The position numbers and the translations under genes are program-made. A stretch of DNA of 55,423 bases from a virus: the IMG/VR virus record IMGVR_UViG_3300044695_002757, positions 1-55,423 of that record; one strand, 5' to 3'. The notes below the pieces were generated by a model, which saw nothing but the letters and a program-made list of their open reading frames with translations, was not told the DNA's origin and searched no databases. Of this stretch, positions 16,874 to 26,255 are shown in pieces (position 1 is the stretch's first letter; each line of letters starts with the position of its first letter).

Positions 16874-19800
16874 ATGGCAGAGTTTAAATTAGGTAGACTT
16901 AAATTTGTATGGAAAGGTGCATGGACAGCGTCTGCTACATATGTAAAAGATGACATCGTAAGACATGGTGGAAAATCTTATGTGTGTGTGCAAGGACACG
17001 TTGCTGGCGGTACCTTATATTCGGACGATGCCAAATGGCAATTGATGAATGACGGTTTTTCATGGAAAAACGTATACACTGTAGCAACATATTATAAAGT
17101 AAATGATATCGTAGCATACGGTGGTTCAACATACATTTGTACAACAGCACATACAGCAGCTGGTGGCGGAATATTAAATCCAAGTTATTGGGATATATTC
17201 GCTAAAGGCGTTGAAGTAGAAGAATCTTGGGATTCAGCTGTTGATTACCAAATTGGCGATGTTGTTTCATATGGCGGTTATACTTATTACGCATTAGAAG
17301 CAAATGATGACGTTGTACCTACTTCAGATGTTACTGTTTGGAGACCTTTCGTTGAAGGTCTAAATAATCGTGGAAATTGGGTTGCATCAGGTTCTGGTGT
17401 ATTACCATATAGAACTGGTGATTTAGTTCGCTTTGGTGGTAATCAATATTTAAATATTGCAGACTCTACAACACAAAATCCGTATAATGCTAGTTATTGG
17501 GAATTATTTAGTCAAGGTTTTGCTTGGCTAGGAAACTGGACTAGCGGAGTTGCTTATAAATTAAACGAAGCTATTAAGTTTAGCGGATCAACATATATTT
17601 GTATTCAAGCACATACTGCTAGCGGAGCAAATGATCCTGGTGCTGATACAGTTAATGCTTATTGGAATACATTAGCTGACGGTGCTGCTGCATCAGTTGT
17701 GACTACACAAGGTGATACAGTTTATCGTGATGCTAGTGGCGCTGCACGTCTTCCAATCGGAACATTAGGTGCTTCACACACAGATCATGATGGATCTACT
17801 CATCAAATTCAACCAATCTTAGTAGTTAATCCAGCTGGTACAGAACCAGAATGGAGCGATGATGCTCATATTGGCGTAGAAACAATTCACGTTCAAGATC
17901 ATGTCATTATTGGTGAGACTGCTGGTACTAGTGCTTCAGCTACTGTTTTCATAGGTGAAGATGCACAACTTTATTTAACAGACGATCATCAATCTGTAGG
18001 TTATGTTGGTTTGACAGATACAAAGTTCTTAGCTGTATCAGATGTTGATGCATTCGCACAAATGTCGCTAAAGAATATTAATTCCGGTCCTGCAGCATCA
18101 ACTGATTTAATTTGTTACACCGATGATGGTGATAATGATTCAGGTTGGATGGATATGGGTATCACATCTTCTGGATTTGATATTACGTCTGGTTACGGTA
18201 TTACTGGTGTTCATGATGGTTATATTTTCTTGAATGCTCCAGTTGGTTCAACTGGTTTTGGTAATTTAGTAATCGCAACTGGCGATAATGGTACTGAAAA
18301 AGATATCGTATTCGTTACAGGTGGTTTTGACCCTACGACTAATACAGATGCTGAAAAGATGCGTATCATCGGCGAAAGTCGTAACGGTGCTGTATTTACT
18401 GGTGCAATCGTAGATAACATATTAACAATTTCTGCAATTGCAAGTGGAACAATCGTATTCGATGGCACAAAAACAATTACAGGTACTGGTATAGTCAACG
18501 GAACAACTATTTCTGCACAACTTACTGGAACTGCTGGTTCAACTGGAACATACACAGTAGATCAAAGACAAACTGTTACATCAACTACAATTACACAACA
18601 ATTAGAACCAGCAGGTGTTGCGGTTTATATCAATACAGCTTCATACAATCCATTTACTGGTGCATTAAGAGTAGCTGGTGGTCTTGGTGTTGAAGGTAAT
18701 ATCAATTTAAATGGTGAAATCCAAGCTTACGGCGGTGCAATTTATCAAGGTCGTGATGGCGAAATCACAGCTAAACAGCTTACACAAGATGATACAGTAT
18801 ATCCAGGTTATATTGGTTTAACAAATGCTTCTGCAGTGTTTACTGGTCATGCTGATGATTTCGTACAAGTATCTTTAAAGAACTTTAATAGCGGTACAGG
18901 TGCTTCAACAGACATGATCGTGTATGCATCCAATGGTGATAATGAATCAGGTTGGATGGATATGGGTATCACCTCTGAAAACTATAATGATGCAACGTTT
19001 ACTGTTACTGGTCCATCGACTGGTTACATATTCATGTCAGCGCCAGTGGGATCATTATCTTCTGGCAATATGTTGGTTGGTACTGATGAAACTGGAACAC
19101 AAAATGATATCGTATTCTTCACTAATGGCTTTGATGCTGGTAATGAAAAATTACGTATCATTGGTGAAGCTCGTGCAGGTCACGCAGAAGGTGTAGAGAT
19201 CTATGCAAATACTGAAGCTACTAGTGTAACTACTGGTGCTTTACGAATTGATGGTGGTGCTGGTATTCAAGGTAACTTGTATGTTGGCGGTAACGTTAAT
19301 ATTACAGGTGCAATTTCTATCGGTGGTGCTGGTTCATCACTAGAAACTTCAACACTTGCAGTTTCAGATCCTATGATTAGAATGGGTACTGGTAACTCAA
19401 CAGATACAGTCGACTTAGGTTTCTATGGAATCTATAGTTCACAATCAACTACTATCGACGTTGTTGGTGGTATCAATGCATCAACGACTACTATTACTGT
19501 AGTAAGCACAGCTGCATTTGGTGATACTGGTCATTTATATATCGGTAGTGAAGAAATAACATACACAGGTAAAACAAGTACAACATTTACTGGATGTACT
19601 CGTGGCGTAAATGGTACAACAGCTGCTATTGCAGCAAATGGTACAACGGTTTATGAACCGAACTTTGCTGGTCTTGTGCGCGATGCTTCAGATGGTGCAT
19701 TTAAATTATTTAGTGGTTTAGATGACCTTGCTCCTTTATCGACCGTACCATTTAGTGGAACTGGATTAGTGTATGCACCATTGTTTACTGGTGCAATAAC

Positions 19801-20359
19801 TTCTGCTGGAATAACTTCTAGCGGAGACATCGCTGTTAATGGCGGAGATATTACAACTACAGCAACTGGTACAGTAACATTATTCAATACAAATGCTACA
19901 ACAGTAAACGCCTTTGGAGCAGCCACTACAGTTAGTCTTGGTAGTTCTACTGGTACTACAACGATTAATAATAGTTTAACAGTTAATGGTATCACGTCAG
20001 TTGAATCGATTGTTGAGGTACTGGATTCTAAGACTGCTGCAACTGGTACAGTAACACACGATTTCGCTGTTACTGACGTATTCTACCATTCTAGCATTAG
20101 TGCAAGCTTTACAGCTAATATTACGAACGTACCTACAACCGCTGGAAGAATTATGTCCGTTACATTAGTTCTAGCACAAGGTGGTACTGGATACTTACCT
20201 ACAGCTGTACAGATCGATGGTGCATCACAAACTATTAGATGGGCGGGTAACACACAACCTACACCTCAAGCAAACAAGACAGACGTTGTTGTATTCACAT
20301 TGATTAGAACTGGCGCTGGTGCTTGGGTTGTTTTAGGTCAAATGTCTTCATACGGTTAA
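16874..20359 (+). CDS. Long tail fibre/adhesin with five carbohydrate-binding-like repeats
   Basis: A 1161-residue protein. Residues about 8-273 hold five tandem modules of about 50 residues on the plan W-x(5-9)-Y-x3-D-x-V-x-(Y/H/F)-GG-x-x-Y-x-C/A...YW, close to the chitin-binding CBM5/12 fold. The middle contains a duplicated domain (about residues 375-500 and 645-766), each copy with STD(L/M)I, SGWMDMGITS, GYIF and NDIVF-type motifs. The C-terminal half is a Gly/Ser/Thr-rich fibre shaft with SSLETSTLAVSDPMIRMG, and a compact end domain. This is the expected layout of a host-surface adhesin. Glycan binding is inferred from the modules. An AAAGGAAATAACA leader gives a good ribosome binding site. 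Confidence 0.7.
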   Translation: MAEFKLGRLKFVWKGAWTASATYVKDDIVRHGGKSYVCVQGHVAGGTLYSDDAKWQLMNDGFSWKNVYTVATYYKVNDIVAYGGSTYICTTAHTAAGGGILNPSYWDIFAKGVEVEESWDSAVDYQIGDVVSYGGYTYYALEANDDVVPTSDVTVWRPFVEGLNNRGNWVASGSGVLPYRTGDLVRFGGNQYLNIADSTTQNPYNASYWELFSQGFAWLGNWTSGVAYKLNEAIKFSGSTYICIQAHTASGANDPGADTVNAYWNTLADGAAASVVTTQGDTVYRDASGAARLPIGTLGASHTDHDGSTHQIQPILVVNPAGTEPEWSDDAHIGVETIHVQDHVIIGETAGTSASATVFIGEDAQLYLTDDHQSVGYVGLTDTKFLAVSDVDAFAQMSLKNINSGPAASTDLICYTDDGDNDSGWMDMGITSSGFDITSGYGITGVHDGYIFLNAPVGSTGFGNLVIATGDNGTEKDIVFVTGGFDPTTNTDAEKMRIIGESRNGAVFTGAIVDNILTISAIASGTIVFDGTKTITGTGIVNGTTISAQLTGTAGSTGTYTVDQRQTVTSTTITQQLEPAGVAVYINTASYNPFTGALRVAGGLGVEGNINLNGEIQAYGGAIYQGRDGEITAKQLTQDDTVYPGYIGLTNASAVFTGHADDFVQVSLKNFNSGTGASTDMIVYASNGDNESGWMDMGITSENYNDATFTVTGPSTGYIFMSAPVGSLSSGNMLVGTDETGTQNDIVFFTNGFDAGNEKLRIIGEARAGHAEGVEIYANTEATSVTTGALRIDGGAGIQGNLYVGGNVNITGAISIGGAGSSLETSTLAVSDPMIRMGTGNSTDTVDLGFYGIYSSQSTTIDVVGGINASTTTITVVSTAAFGDTGHLYIGSEEITYTGKTSTTFTGCTRGVNGTTAAIAANGTTVYEPNFAGLVRDASDGAFKLFSGLDDLAPLSTVPFSGTGLVYAPLFTGAITSAGITSSGDIAVNGGDITTTATGTVTLFNTNATTVNAFGAATTVSLGSSTGTTTINNSLTVNGITSVESIVEVLDSKTAATGTVTHDFAVTDVFYHSSISASFTANITNVPTTAGRIMSVTLVLAQGGTGYLPTAVQIDGASQTIRWAGNTQPTPQANKTDVVVFTLIRTGAGAWVVLGQMSSYG
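16895..17692 (+). repeat. Five tandem CBM5/12-like coding repeats
   Basis: Five degenerate repeats of about 150-165 bases inside the long fibre gene. Landmarks in protein are GAWTASATYVKDDIVRHGG, NVYTVATYYKVNDIVAYGG, ESWDSAVDYQIGDVVSYGG, VLPYRTGDLVRFGG and NWTSGVAYKLNEAIKFSG. The copies have diverged, so this is old protein-level repetition rather than recent DNA duplication. Confidence 0.75.
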
Positions 20360-20376
20360 TCCGAAAGGTAGTTTAA

Positions 20377-21642
20377 ATGCCAGCATTCGGATCATCATCT
20401 GGAAGTAATAATAATACGGGAAGGGGTGGTTTCCACCCCGGCGTAGGACCACAAGATACATCATCATCAGCTGCATCAGGATCTATAGGCACATCCACAG
20501 TTAGCGGTGCTGGAGATACGATAGCGAATACTACATCGAGTAGTGTTTCTGGTCAGCGTGTTACTCTAGATCCATTTCACACTGGTCCTATAACATATTC
20601 TGTCTCTGCAGGTTCTCTCCCTCCAGGTTTTTCTTTAAATGCTTCTACCGGAGTAATCAGCGGAACATATACCGTATCAGGTATTAATACAGACGGACAA
20701 GTTTATTCATTTACTATTCGAGCTAGTGATAATTCTCCAGGTGCAAAATCAACCTCAGACAGAAGTTATACAGTAACACTATCAGTACCATGGTTATATC
20801 GTCAAATCATCACAACATTGTATATGGTTGGTGGGTATAAAGATGCTACTGCATGGTCTAATGGTAATAGATTCCCAAGATCTACTGAAACATGTACTAA
20901 CTTAGGTAATGGTTGTATTGACAACTATAATTATAAATCTGGTATGTGTAGCGATAATAACGGTTATATATTCGGCGCAGGCGGTGGCCACGCAGTTGAT
21001 TTAAACGCTACGTCAAAATTTAGTATAAGAACAGAAGTTAAGGCATCAAATCCAGGAGGTCCTGGATTTGCTGCTTCAGATACAGGTACAGCATTTGCAC
21101 CAGATCGCAATAGATCATATACTACTGGTGACGGTGTAAGTAATATGTTTAGGTTTACTGCATCGACTGAAGCATATGCTACGCTTGGTGGTGGACAAGG
21201 CGGACATGCTTGTTCCATTTCTGGAGAAAACAAAGGCATATATTGGGGTGATGCTAATAGATCAATTAACTTCTCTACTGAAGCCCAAGCAACAATTAGT
21301 ATGGCAGCTGGAGCACATGGTCAACAAAAAGGCTTATCAGCAAAAACTGGATTTGGTTATGGTGGCAATGAAGGTTCATATGCTGGAGGTTTCAACTATA
21401 GAAAAACTAATATTACGAATGAAACATATGGTACAATAGCTAAACCATGGGGTAATTGCGGTGAAGAAAACCACGGCATGTCACAAGATCGTGGTTATAT
21501 GATTGGACAATATGACGATAGTATCGGACAAAACAATAGATGTGGTCGTATAATATATGCAACTGATGCTGGTGCTCAATTAGCAACAACAGTACAAGGC
21601 AACGCTGGAGCTTCTTCTGGCCATTGCTTCTGGAGAGATTAA
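20377..21642 (+). CDS. Adhesin-like virion protein with Ig-like domain and kelch-like propeller (copy 1)
   Basis: A 421-residue protein. A Gly/Ser/Asn-rich N-terminus carries GRGGFHPG. Residues about 60-135 are a He_PIG Ig-like domain (SVSAGSLPPGFSLNASTGVI). Residues about 145-410 hold six kelch-like units (for example YMVGGYKDATAWSN, GYIFGAGGGHAVD, KGIYWGDANRS, GFGYGGNEGSYAGG) consistent with a beta-propeller. The last residues are ASSGHCFWRD. This end could be the strand that closes the propeller or a functional tail. The next gene is a tandem paralogue 3 bases downstream. It is probably a receptor-binding component. Motifs are seen; receptor binding is inferred. Confidence 0.65.
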   Translation: MPAFGSSSGSNNNTGRGGFHPGVGPQDTSSSAASGSIGTSTVSGAGDTIANTTSSSVSGQRVTLDPFHTGPITYSVSAGSLPPGFSLNASTGVISGTYTVSGINTDGQVYSFTIRASDNSPGAKSTSDRSYTVTLSVPWLYRQIITTLYMVGGYKDATAWSNGNRFPRSTETCTNLGNGCIDNYNYKSGMCSDNNGYIFGAGGGHAVDLNATSKFSIRTEVKASNPGGPGFAASDTGTAFAPDRNRSYTTGDGVSNMFRFTASTEAYATLGGGQGGHACSISGENKGIYWGDANRSINFSTEAQATISMAAGAHGQQKGLSAKTGFGYGGNEGSYAGGFNYRKTNITNETYGTIAKPWGNCGEENHGMSQDRGYMIGQYDDSIGQNNRCGRIIYATDAGAQLATTVQGNAGASSGHCFWRD

Positions 21643-21645
21643 TAA

Positions 21646-22899
21646 ATGGCATTTTACGGAACTAAAGGCGGAAATAATAGAAACAGTGGTCGTGGTGGAT
21701 TCCATCCTGGAGCTATCAATGATACTTCTTTATCTGCACCTGCTGGTTCGCTAGGCACTTCTACTGTAAACGGTGCTGGTGATACTATTGCTAATACTGG
21801 TTCTACATCAGTTTCTGGTCAAAGACAAGTATTCGATCCTTGGCACAATGGAATTACATATTCTATCACATCAGGTTCTTTACCCCCAGGTTTTACATTA
21901 AACTCATCGACTGGTCAAATTACTGGTGCATATTCTGCATCTGGTGTTAACACTGATGGGTTGGTGTATAACTTTACTGTTCGAGCCAGTGATAACTCAC
22001 CCGGTGCAAAGACAACATCTGATCGTTCATATAGTGTAACTCTTTCAGTGCCTTGGTTATATCGACAAATTATTACGACTATATACATGGCGGGCGGATA
22101 TAAAGATTCGACTTTATGGTCTAACGTAAACAGATTCCCAAGATCTACTGAGACATGTACTAACTTAGGTGATGGTTTAATTGATAATTACCATTACAAA
22201 TCTGGTATGTGCGACGAAAATCGTGGCCACGTTTGGAATGGTAATAGTACTACTACATTCAATATGCGAACAGAATCCAAAGTAAACGGAGTAGGTGCAC
22301 CTGGTTATGCTTGTACAAATACAGGTACAACATTCGCGCCTGACCGCAATAGATCATTTACAACCGGTGAAGGCGTAGGTAATTGTTTTAGATTTACAGG
22401 AAGTACAAATGCATTTTCTACTCTTGGAGGCGGCAATGGCGGACATGCGGCTGGGGTTTCAGGGGAAAACAAAGGTATTTGGTGGTGTGGAACACCTACT
22501 AATGCAGGTATAAGTATCAACTTTAGTACAGAAGCACAAGCTACTATAAGTATGTATGGTGGAGCCCATGGCCAACAAAAAGGTATGCCAGCTAAAACTG
22601 GATTTGGTTATGGCGGCAACGAAGGTACGTATGCTGGTGGTTTTAATTATAGAAAAATTAACATTACGAATGAAACATATAGTACAACGCCTAAAATGTG
22701 GGGTAACTGTGGTGAAGAAAATTACGGCATGTCACAAGATCGTGGTTACATGTTAGGCCAATATGATGATTCTGCTGGAGTTGGTCAAAATAATAGATGT
22801 GGTAGACACATTTATGCAACAGACAGCGGAGCACAATTAAGCACTACTGTACAAGGACATGGTGGAGCTTCCTCAGGACATTGTTTCTGGAGAGATTAA
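21646..22899 (+). CDS. Adhesin-like virion protein with Ig-like domain and kelch-like propeller (copy 2)
   Basis: A 417-residue paralogue of the previous gene. It keeps GRGGFHPG, the Ig-like module (SITSGSLPPGFTLNSSTGQI), the propeller units (ENKGIWWCGTPT, GFGYGGNEGTYAGGFNYR, DRGYMLGQYDDSAG) and the end ASSGHCFWRD. Divergence is greatest in loops, for example HVWNGNSTTTFN against IFGAGGGHAVDLN, as expected if the copies bind different receptors or form a heteromer. The two genes lie 3 bases apart. An intact tandem pair is unusual and suggests selection to keep both. Confidence 0.65.
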   Translation: MAFYGTKGGNNRNSGRGGFHPGAINDTSLSAPAGSLGTSTVNGAGDTIANTGSTSVSGQRQVFDPWHNGITYSITSGSLPPGFTLNSSTGQITGAYSASGVNTDGLVYNFTVRASDNSPGAKTTSDRSYSVTLSVPWLYRQIITTIYMAGGYKDSTLWSNVNRFPRSTETCTNLGDGLIDNYHYKSGMCDENRGHVWNGNSTTTFNMRTESKVNGVGAPGYACTNTGTTFAPDRNRSFTTGEGVGNCFRFTGSTNAFSTLGGGNGGHAAGVSGENKGIWWCGTPTNAGISINFSTEAQATISMYGGAHGQQKGMPAKTGFGYGGNEGTYAGGFNYRKINITNETYSTTPKMWGNCGEENYGMSQDRGYMLGQYDDSAGVGQNNRCGRHIYATDSGAQLSTTVQGHGGASSGHCFWRD

Positions 22900-22941
22900 T
22901 AAATAGTAATAGCTAAATAATTTTTTTGTTAAAGGTAAAAA

Positions 22942-23856
22942 ATGACTGATATCGTAGAGTATGGAAAATACAAGTATGAAAATCACTTTCCTAAAAAGAA
23001 GATTTCAACTGATGTTTCTTTGATCCCTAAAAAATCCCAAGAATTAATAGAGTTTTCATATAACAACTATTGGAGTACTCCAAAGTTTAAGTTAAAGTGG
23101 TTTGTGGGTCAAGCCGAACATACCCCATTCCATATCATCCGTCAATATCTTCTTGAACTTCGTGCACGTGAAGACTCTTTAGAGTTACAAGAATATGAGT
23201 TGAAAAAGATCGAGATTGAATTAAAGATGGCAATCAGAGATCGCGATGAGGCAACTGATGAATTAGTTAGAGAAATGCTAGATTTAGAAGTAAATAAAAA
23301 AACTAATGGTGTTGCTTCAACTCGCACTAGAGTCAAAGATCTTTATATTGAAAGGCAATTCTTCTTAGAACTAGTCGAAGAATTTTTAAACGGTCCACAC
23401 GGCAAAACCCCAGATGGTAGGCCATTGACCGCTGTGTTAGGCACCGAAGAAGAAGAGTTATACGAAAAAGAATATTGGACAGTTCGTTTAGCACGTCAAG
23501 CAGCTATGGATTTGTGTGCTTATGGTCGTATCGGCTCTGGCAACTTAGATGCTATCATGCAACTTGGGGCCGAACAAAGAGAAGAAACTCTTGCTCTTGC
23601 ACATACAGTTAACTTAGCTGTAGAACAACAACAAACTACATTGCGTCAAGAGGCTGCGAAGTCTTTACAACTTACTAATGATGGCAAGATGCAATATATT
23701 GGTTCATTGAATCCAGAACTTATTAATAATGCAATTAATGCAGACTTAGAACTTATGAAAGCTGCAAGTGCTAAATTAAATTTAGATAATAAAAATTCAA
23801 ATGAGCCTCCTCCTCCAACTTTGCCAAAAGAATTCAATGAAATTTATAACGTTTGA
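22942..23856 (+). CDS. Conserved T4-like phage protein of unknown function
   Basis: A 304-residue soluble protein, highly helical and charged. Residues about 80-140 look like a coiled coil (LELQEYELKKIEIELKMAIR). A Gln/Thr-rich segment (VNLAVEQQQTTLRQEAAK) and a Pro-rich C-terminus with EPPPPTLP follow. I associate this type of sequence with conserved hypothetical proteins near structural genes of marine T4-like phages but cannot name a family. It follows the second propeller gene by 42 bases, with AAAGGTAAAAAATG as start region. Confidence 0.55.
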   Translation: MTDIVEYGKYKYENHFPKKKISTDVSLIPKKSQELIEFSYNNYWSTPKFKLKWFVGQAEHTPFHIIRQYLLELRAREDSLELQEYELKKIEIELKMAIRDRDEATDELVREMLDLEVNKKTNGVASTRTRVKDLYIERQFFLELVEEFLNGPHGKTPDGRPLTAVLGTEEEELYEKEYWTVRLARQAAMDLCAYGRIGSGNLDAIMQLGAEQREETLALAHTVNLAVEQQQTTLRQEAAKSLQLTNDGKMQYIGSLNPELINNAINADLELMKAASAKLNLDNKNSNEPPPPTLPKEFNEIYNV

Positions 23857-24553
23857 GAAAAGTGAATATGAAATAGGTCTATTGAGACAATTCAAACATA
23901 GACCTTTAACTAGTTTTTGGACATATGATGTGTATCAAATTGAAGAAGATACACATCTTTTTCCAAAAGAATTACAAGATATTTTAGTTGTAATCCCTGA
24001 AAATATTGCTAGAGCTTCTATCTTTTCACACATAGATTTGAATCAACGTAATACTATGAATGTGAAGGTAGAACAGTTTGCATTCGAATGGGTAAAAGAT
24101 TCTCTTGATATACCAAAAAGTAAGAAGTTAAATCCAAGAGACAAATTCACTTATACTATAACAGAACAAGACGAAAAAGATTCTGTTGAATTTATTAAAA
24201 CTGTATTATTGGATTATTTGCAAAAGCATTACAATTCTCTTTCTGACGGCAACAAAATAAGATATAATAAAAAGATTAATGGCATTAAAACTGCCATACA
24301 AGAATGTAAAACTAATTATGATTGTCATGTAATAATGCACAATCATTTTAATTATCCGCTATTAGTAGTAAAAGATAAACTTGGAACTTCTTTACCTGGT
24401 GCTAGATGGAATTTATCAACACCGTCTAAGAAAACTGAAGTTTCGCATTTCACTCCAGAAATGCTTGATACTGGACCTACTATAGATAATATTAGTCCAA
24501 CAGTATTTGAACTAAAATGGGAAATTGGTGAACCAGTATTAGTTAATCTGTAG
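23837..24553 (+). CDS. Unknown protein ahead of the second tailoring block
   Basis: A 239-residue protein from ATG 23837; in-frame upstream starts reach 23801 but overlap more of the previous gene. It is soluble and mixed alpha/beta, with no recognised motif. The C-terminal region contains NYDCHVIMHNHFNYPLLVV and TVFELKWEIGEPVLVNL. It overlaps the preceding gene by 20 bases and ends 19 bases before the U32-methyltransferase fusion. Any link to the tailoring enzymes is inference from position. Confidence 0.5.
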   Translation: MKFITFEKSEYEIGLLRQFKHRPLTSFWTYDVYQIEEDTHLFPKELQDILVVIPENIARASIFSHIDLNQRNTMNVKVEQFAFEWVKDSLDIPKSKKLNPRDKFTYTITEQDEKDSVEFIKTVLLDYLQKHYNSLSDGNKIRYNKKINGIKTAIQECKTNYDCHVIMHNHFNYPLLVVKDKLGTSLPGARWNLSTPSKKTEVSHFTPEMLDTGPTIDNISPTVFELKWEIGEPVLVNL

Positions 24554-24572
24554 CAATATATAATTTTATAGG

Positions 24573-26255
24573 ATGAGTATAGTGACTCCCAAAAAAATCT
24601 TCAGTATTCCAATCAATCCTAAACTTTCACAAGAAGAGTTTACGGCATTTTATCATTGGCTAGATCAGTACAAAGACTGGATTGCTGATGTGTACTTTAC
24701 ATCTAGAATAAACCCGTTCAATCAAGATGCGATGGGCGACGTCATCATGTTTAATCAAGATAAGGTTAACCTTATCGAGACAGCATTAAACATTCAAAAA
24801 TATCTTGGAATTAAAGCATCTGCAACCTTTAATAATATCCAAGTAGCTCCAACGCAAACAAATTTAGATACTTTTATTGTCAACTTTAAACCGTTGTACG
24901 ATGCAGGTATTCGTGTTGCAACTATCCCGCATACACATTGGATGGCTACTGGCCAAATTAAAGCTGCATTCCCAGAGTTATTTGTTAAAAATACCATACT
25001 AAGAAACGTAAGAAGACCTGCTGAAGTAGTAGCACTAGCCAAAGAAGGTTTTGATTATATTAACTTAGATCGTGATCTAATGCGTGATAGAGATGCTTTA
25101 GTTAGACTACAAGAAGCTAAGAAGTGGATTAAAGTAAACTTAGGTAAAGACATTCAATATAGTCTATTGGCTAATGAAGGTTGCTTAGGTGAGTGCCATA
25201 TGATGGATGAACACTTTGAATATAATAATACTCGTGGAGAAAAAGATCCATCTTACTTTAATTCTCCAATAAGTCGTATAAGTTGCCCAAAATGGGACGT
25301 TGAAGATCCAGCAGTTTATTTAAAGACCGCGAACTTTGCTCCGTGGAAAGCAGATTGGGATGAATACTTAGATTTGGGTATTGATGTGTTTAAGATGCAT
25401 GGAAGAGAAAGCATTGCCAGGTTGGGTGAGACCATGCGTAAAGTAGAAAGATACGTAGCAAATGAAGAAATATTAGATGATAATTTTGAAGACTTTATTA
25501 ATAAGGCTCAACTTACTGGTAAACCTATTAATATTTGGCGCGATAAGATTAAAAATTGCAAATTTGATTGTTGGGAATGTCAATACTGCGATAAGATTGA
25601 AGAGAAAAAAGACGAGTATGATTATACGTCTCTAACTAAACACGTCGTAGATTCTATTGCAAAGAGTGGTATTCCAAAGGTTAACATTAATATCAGTGGC
25701 TTAACTAGTTCGCGGGTTCAAACATTATTAAATGCACTAGCTTCAAAGTGTGGTTCCTATCTAGAGGTTGGATCTTATTTGGGTGCAACTGCAGCTGCAG
25801 TACTATATAAGAACCCCATTAAAGCATATTTTATTGATAGATGGGAACAACAAATTCAACCTGCTAATGATAACTTTCAAACGGAAGCTAATGATTATGA
25901 CACCTTTCTTTTGAATATTACCCCGTATGTAGATAAATCTGATGTAAAGATCTTTAGAGAAGACATGTTGAATGTTAACTTGAATGAAATAGATTCTAAA
26001 GTTGATATGTTCATGTATGATGGTCCACATGATGCTAAATCTACGAGTGATGCAATTAAATACTATTGGCCAGTCTTAGCTAATGAAGCTATCTTAATTT
26101 TTGATGATGCAAATTGGGAGACAGTTATTCAAGGAGTTAGAGACGGATTGAATGAAGTCGATGCTAAAGTAATCTATGAAAAGATGATATTGAATTCTGA
26201 AGAGAATCCACGAGAATGGTGGAATGGTTTATATATTTTGGTGATTAAAAAATGA
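24573..26255 (+). CDS. U32-like Fe-S TIM-barrel protein fused to a class I methyltransferase
   Basis: A 560-residue two-part protein. Residues about 1-340 resemble the U32 family (UbiU/UbiV/TrhP-like), with LLANEGCLGECHMMDE (C204, C208), C238, and a Cys cluster NCKFDCWECQYC (C329, C333, C336, C339) that could hold a [4Fe-4S] centre. U32 proteins include O2-independent hydroxylases. Residues about 365-560 are a Rossmann-like methyltransferase: LEVGSYLGATAA (397-408) is the SAM-binding motif I, FIDRW is motif II, and MFMYDGPHD and ILIFDDANW fit the TylF-like group. The fusion is unfamiliar to me. Its stop overlaps the halogenase start by 4 bases. The N-terminal assignment is less certain than the methyltransferase. 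Confidence 0.6.
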   Translation: MSIVTPKKIFSIPINPKLSQEEFTAFYHWLDQYKDWIADVYFTSRINPFNQDAMGDVIMFNQDKVNLIETALNIQKYLGIKASATFNNIQVAPTQTNLDTFIVNFKPLYDAGIRVATIPHTHWMATGQIKAAFPELFVKNTILRNVRRPAEVVALAKEGFDYINLDRDLMRDRDALVRLQEAKKWIKVNLGKDIQYSLLANEGCLGECHMMDEHFEYNNTRGEKDPSYFNSPISRISCPKWDVEDPAVYLKTANFAPWKADWDEYLDLGIDVFKMHGRESIARLGETMRKVERYVANEEILDDNFEDFINKAQLTGKPINIWRDKIKNCKFDCWECQYCDKIEEKKDEYDYTSLTKHVVDSIAKSGIPKVNINISGLTSSRVQTLLNALASKCGSYLEVGSYLGATAAAVLYKNPIKAYFIDRWEQQIQPANDNFQTEANDYDTFLLNITPYVDKSDVKIFREDMLNVNLNEIDSKVDMFMYDGPHDAKSTSDAIKYYWPVLANEAILIFDDANWETVIQGVRDGLNEVDAKVIYEKMILNSEENPREWWNGLYILVIKK

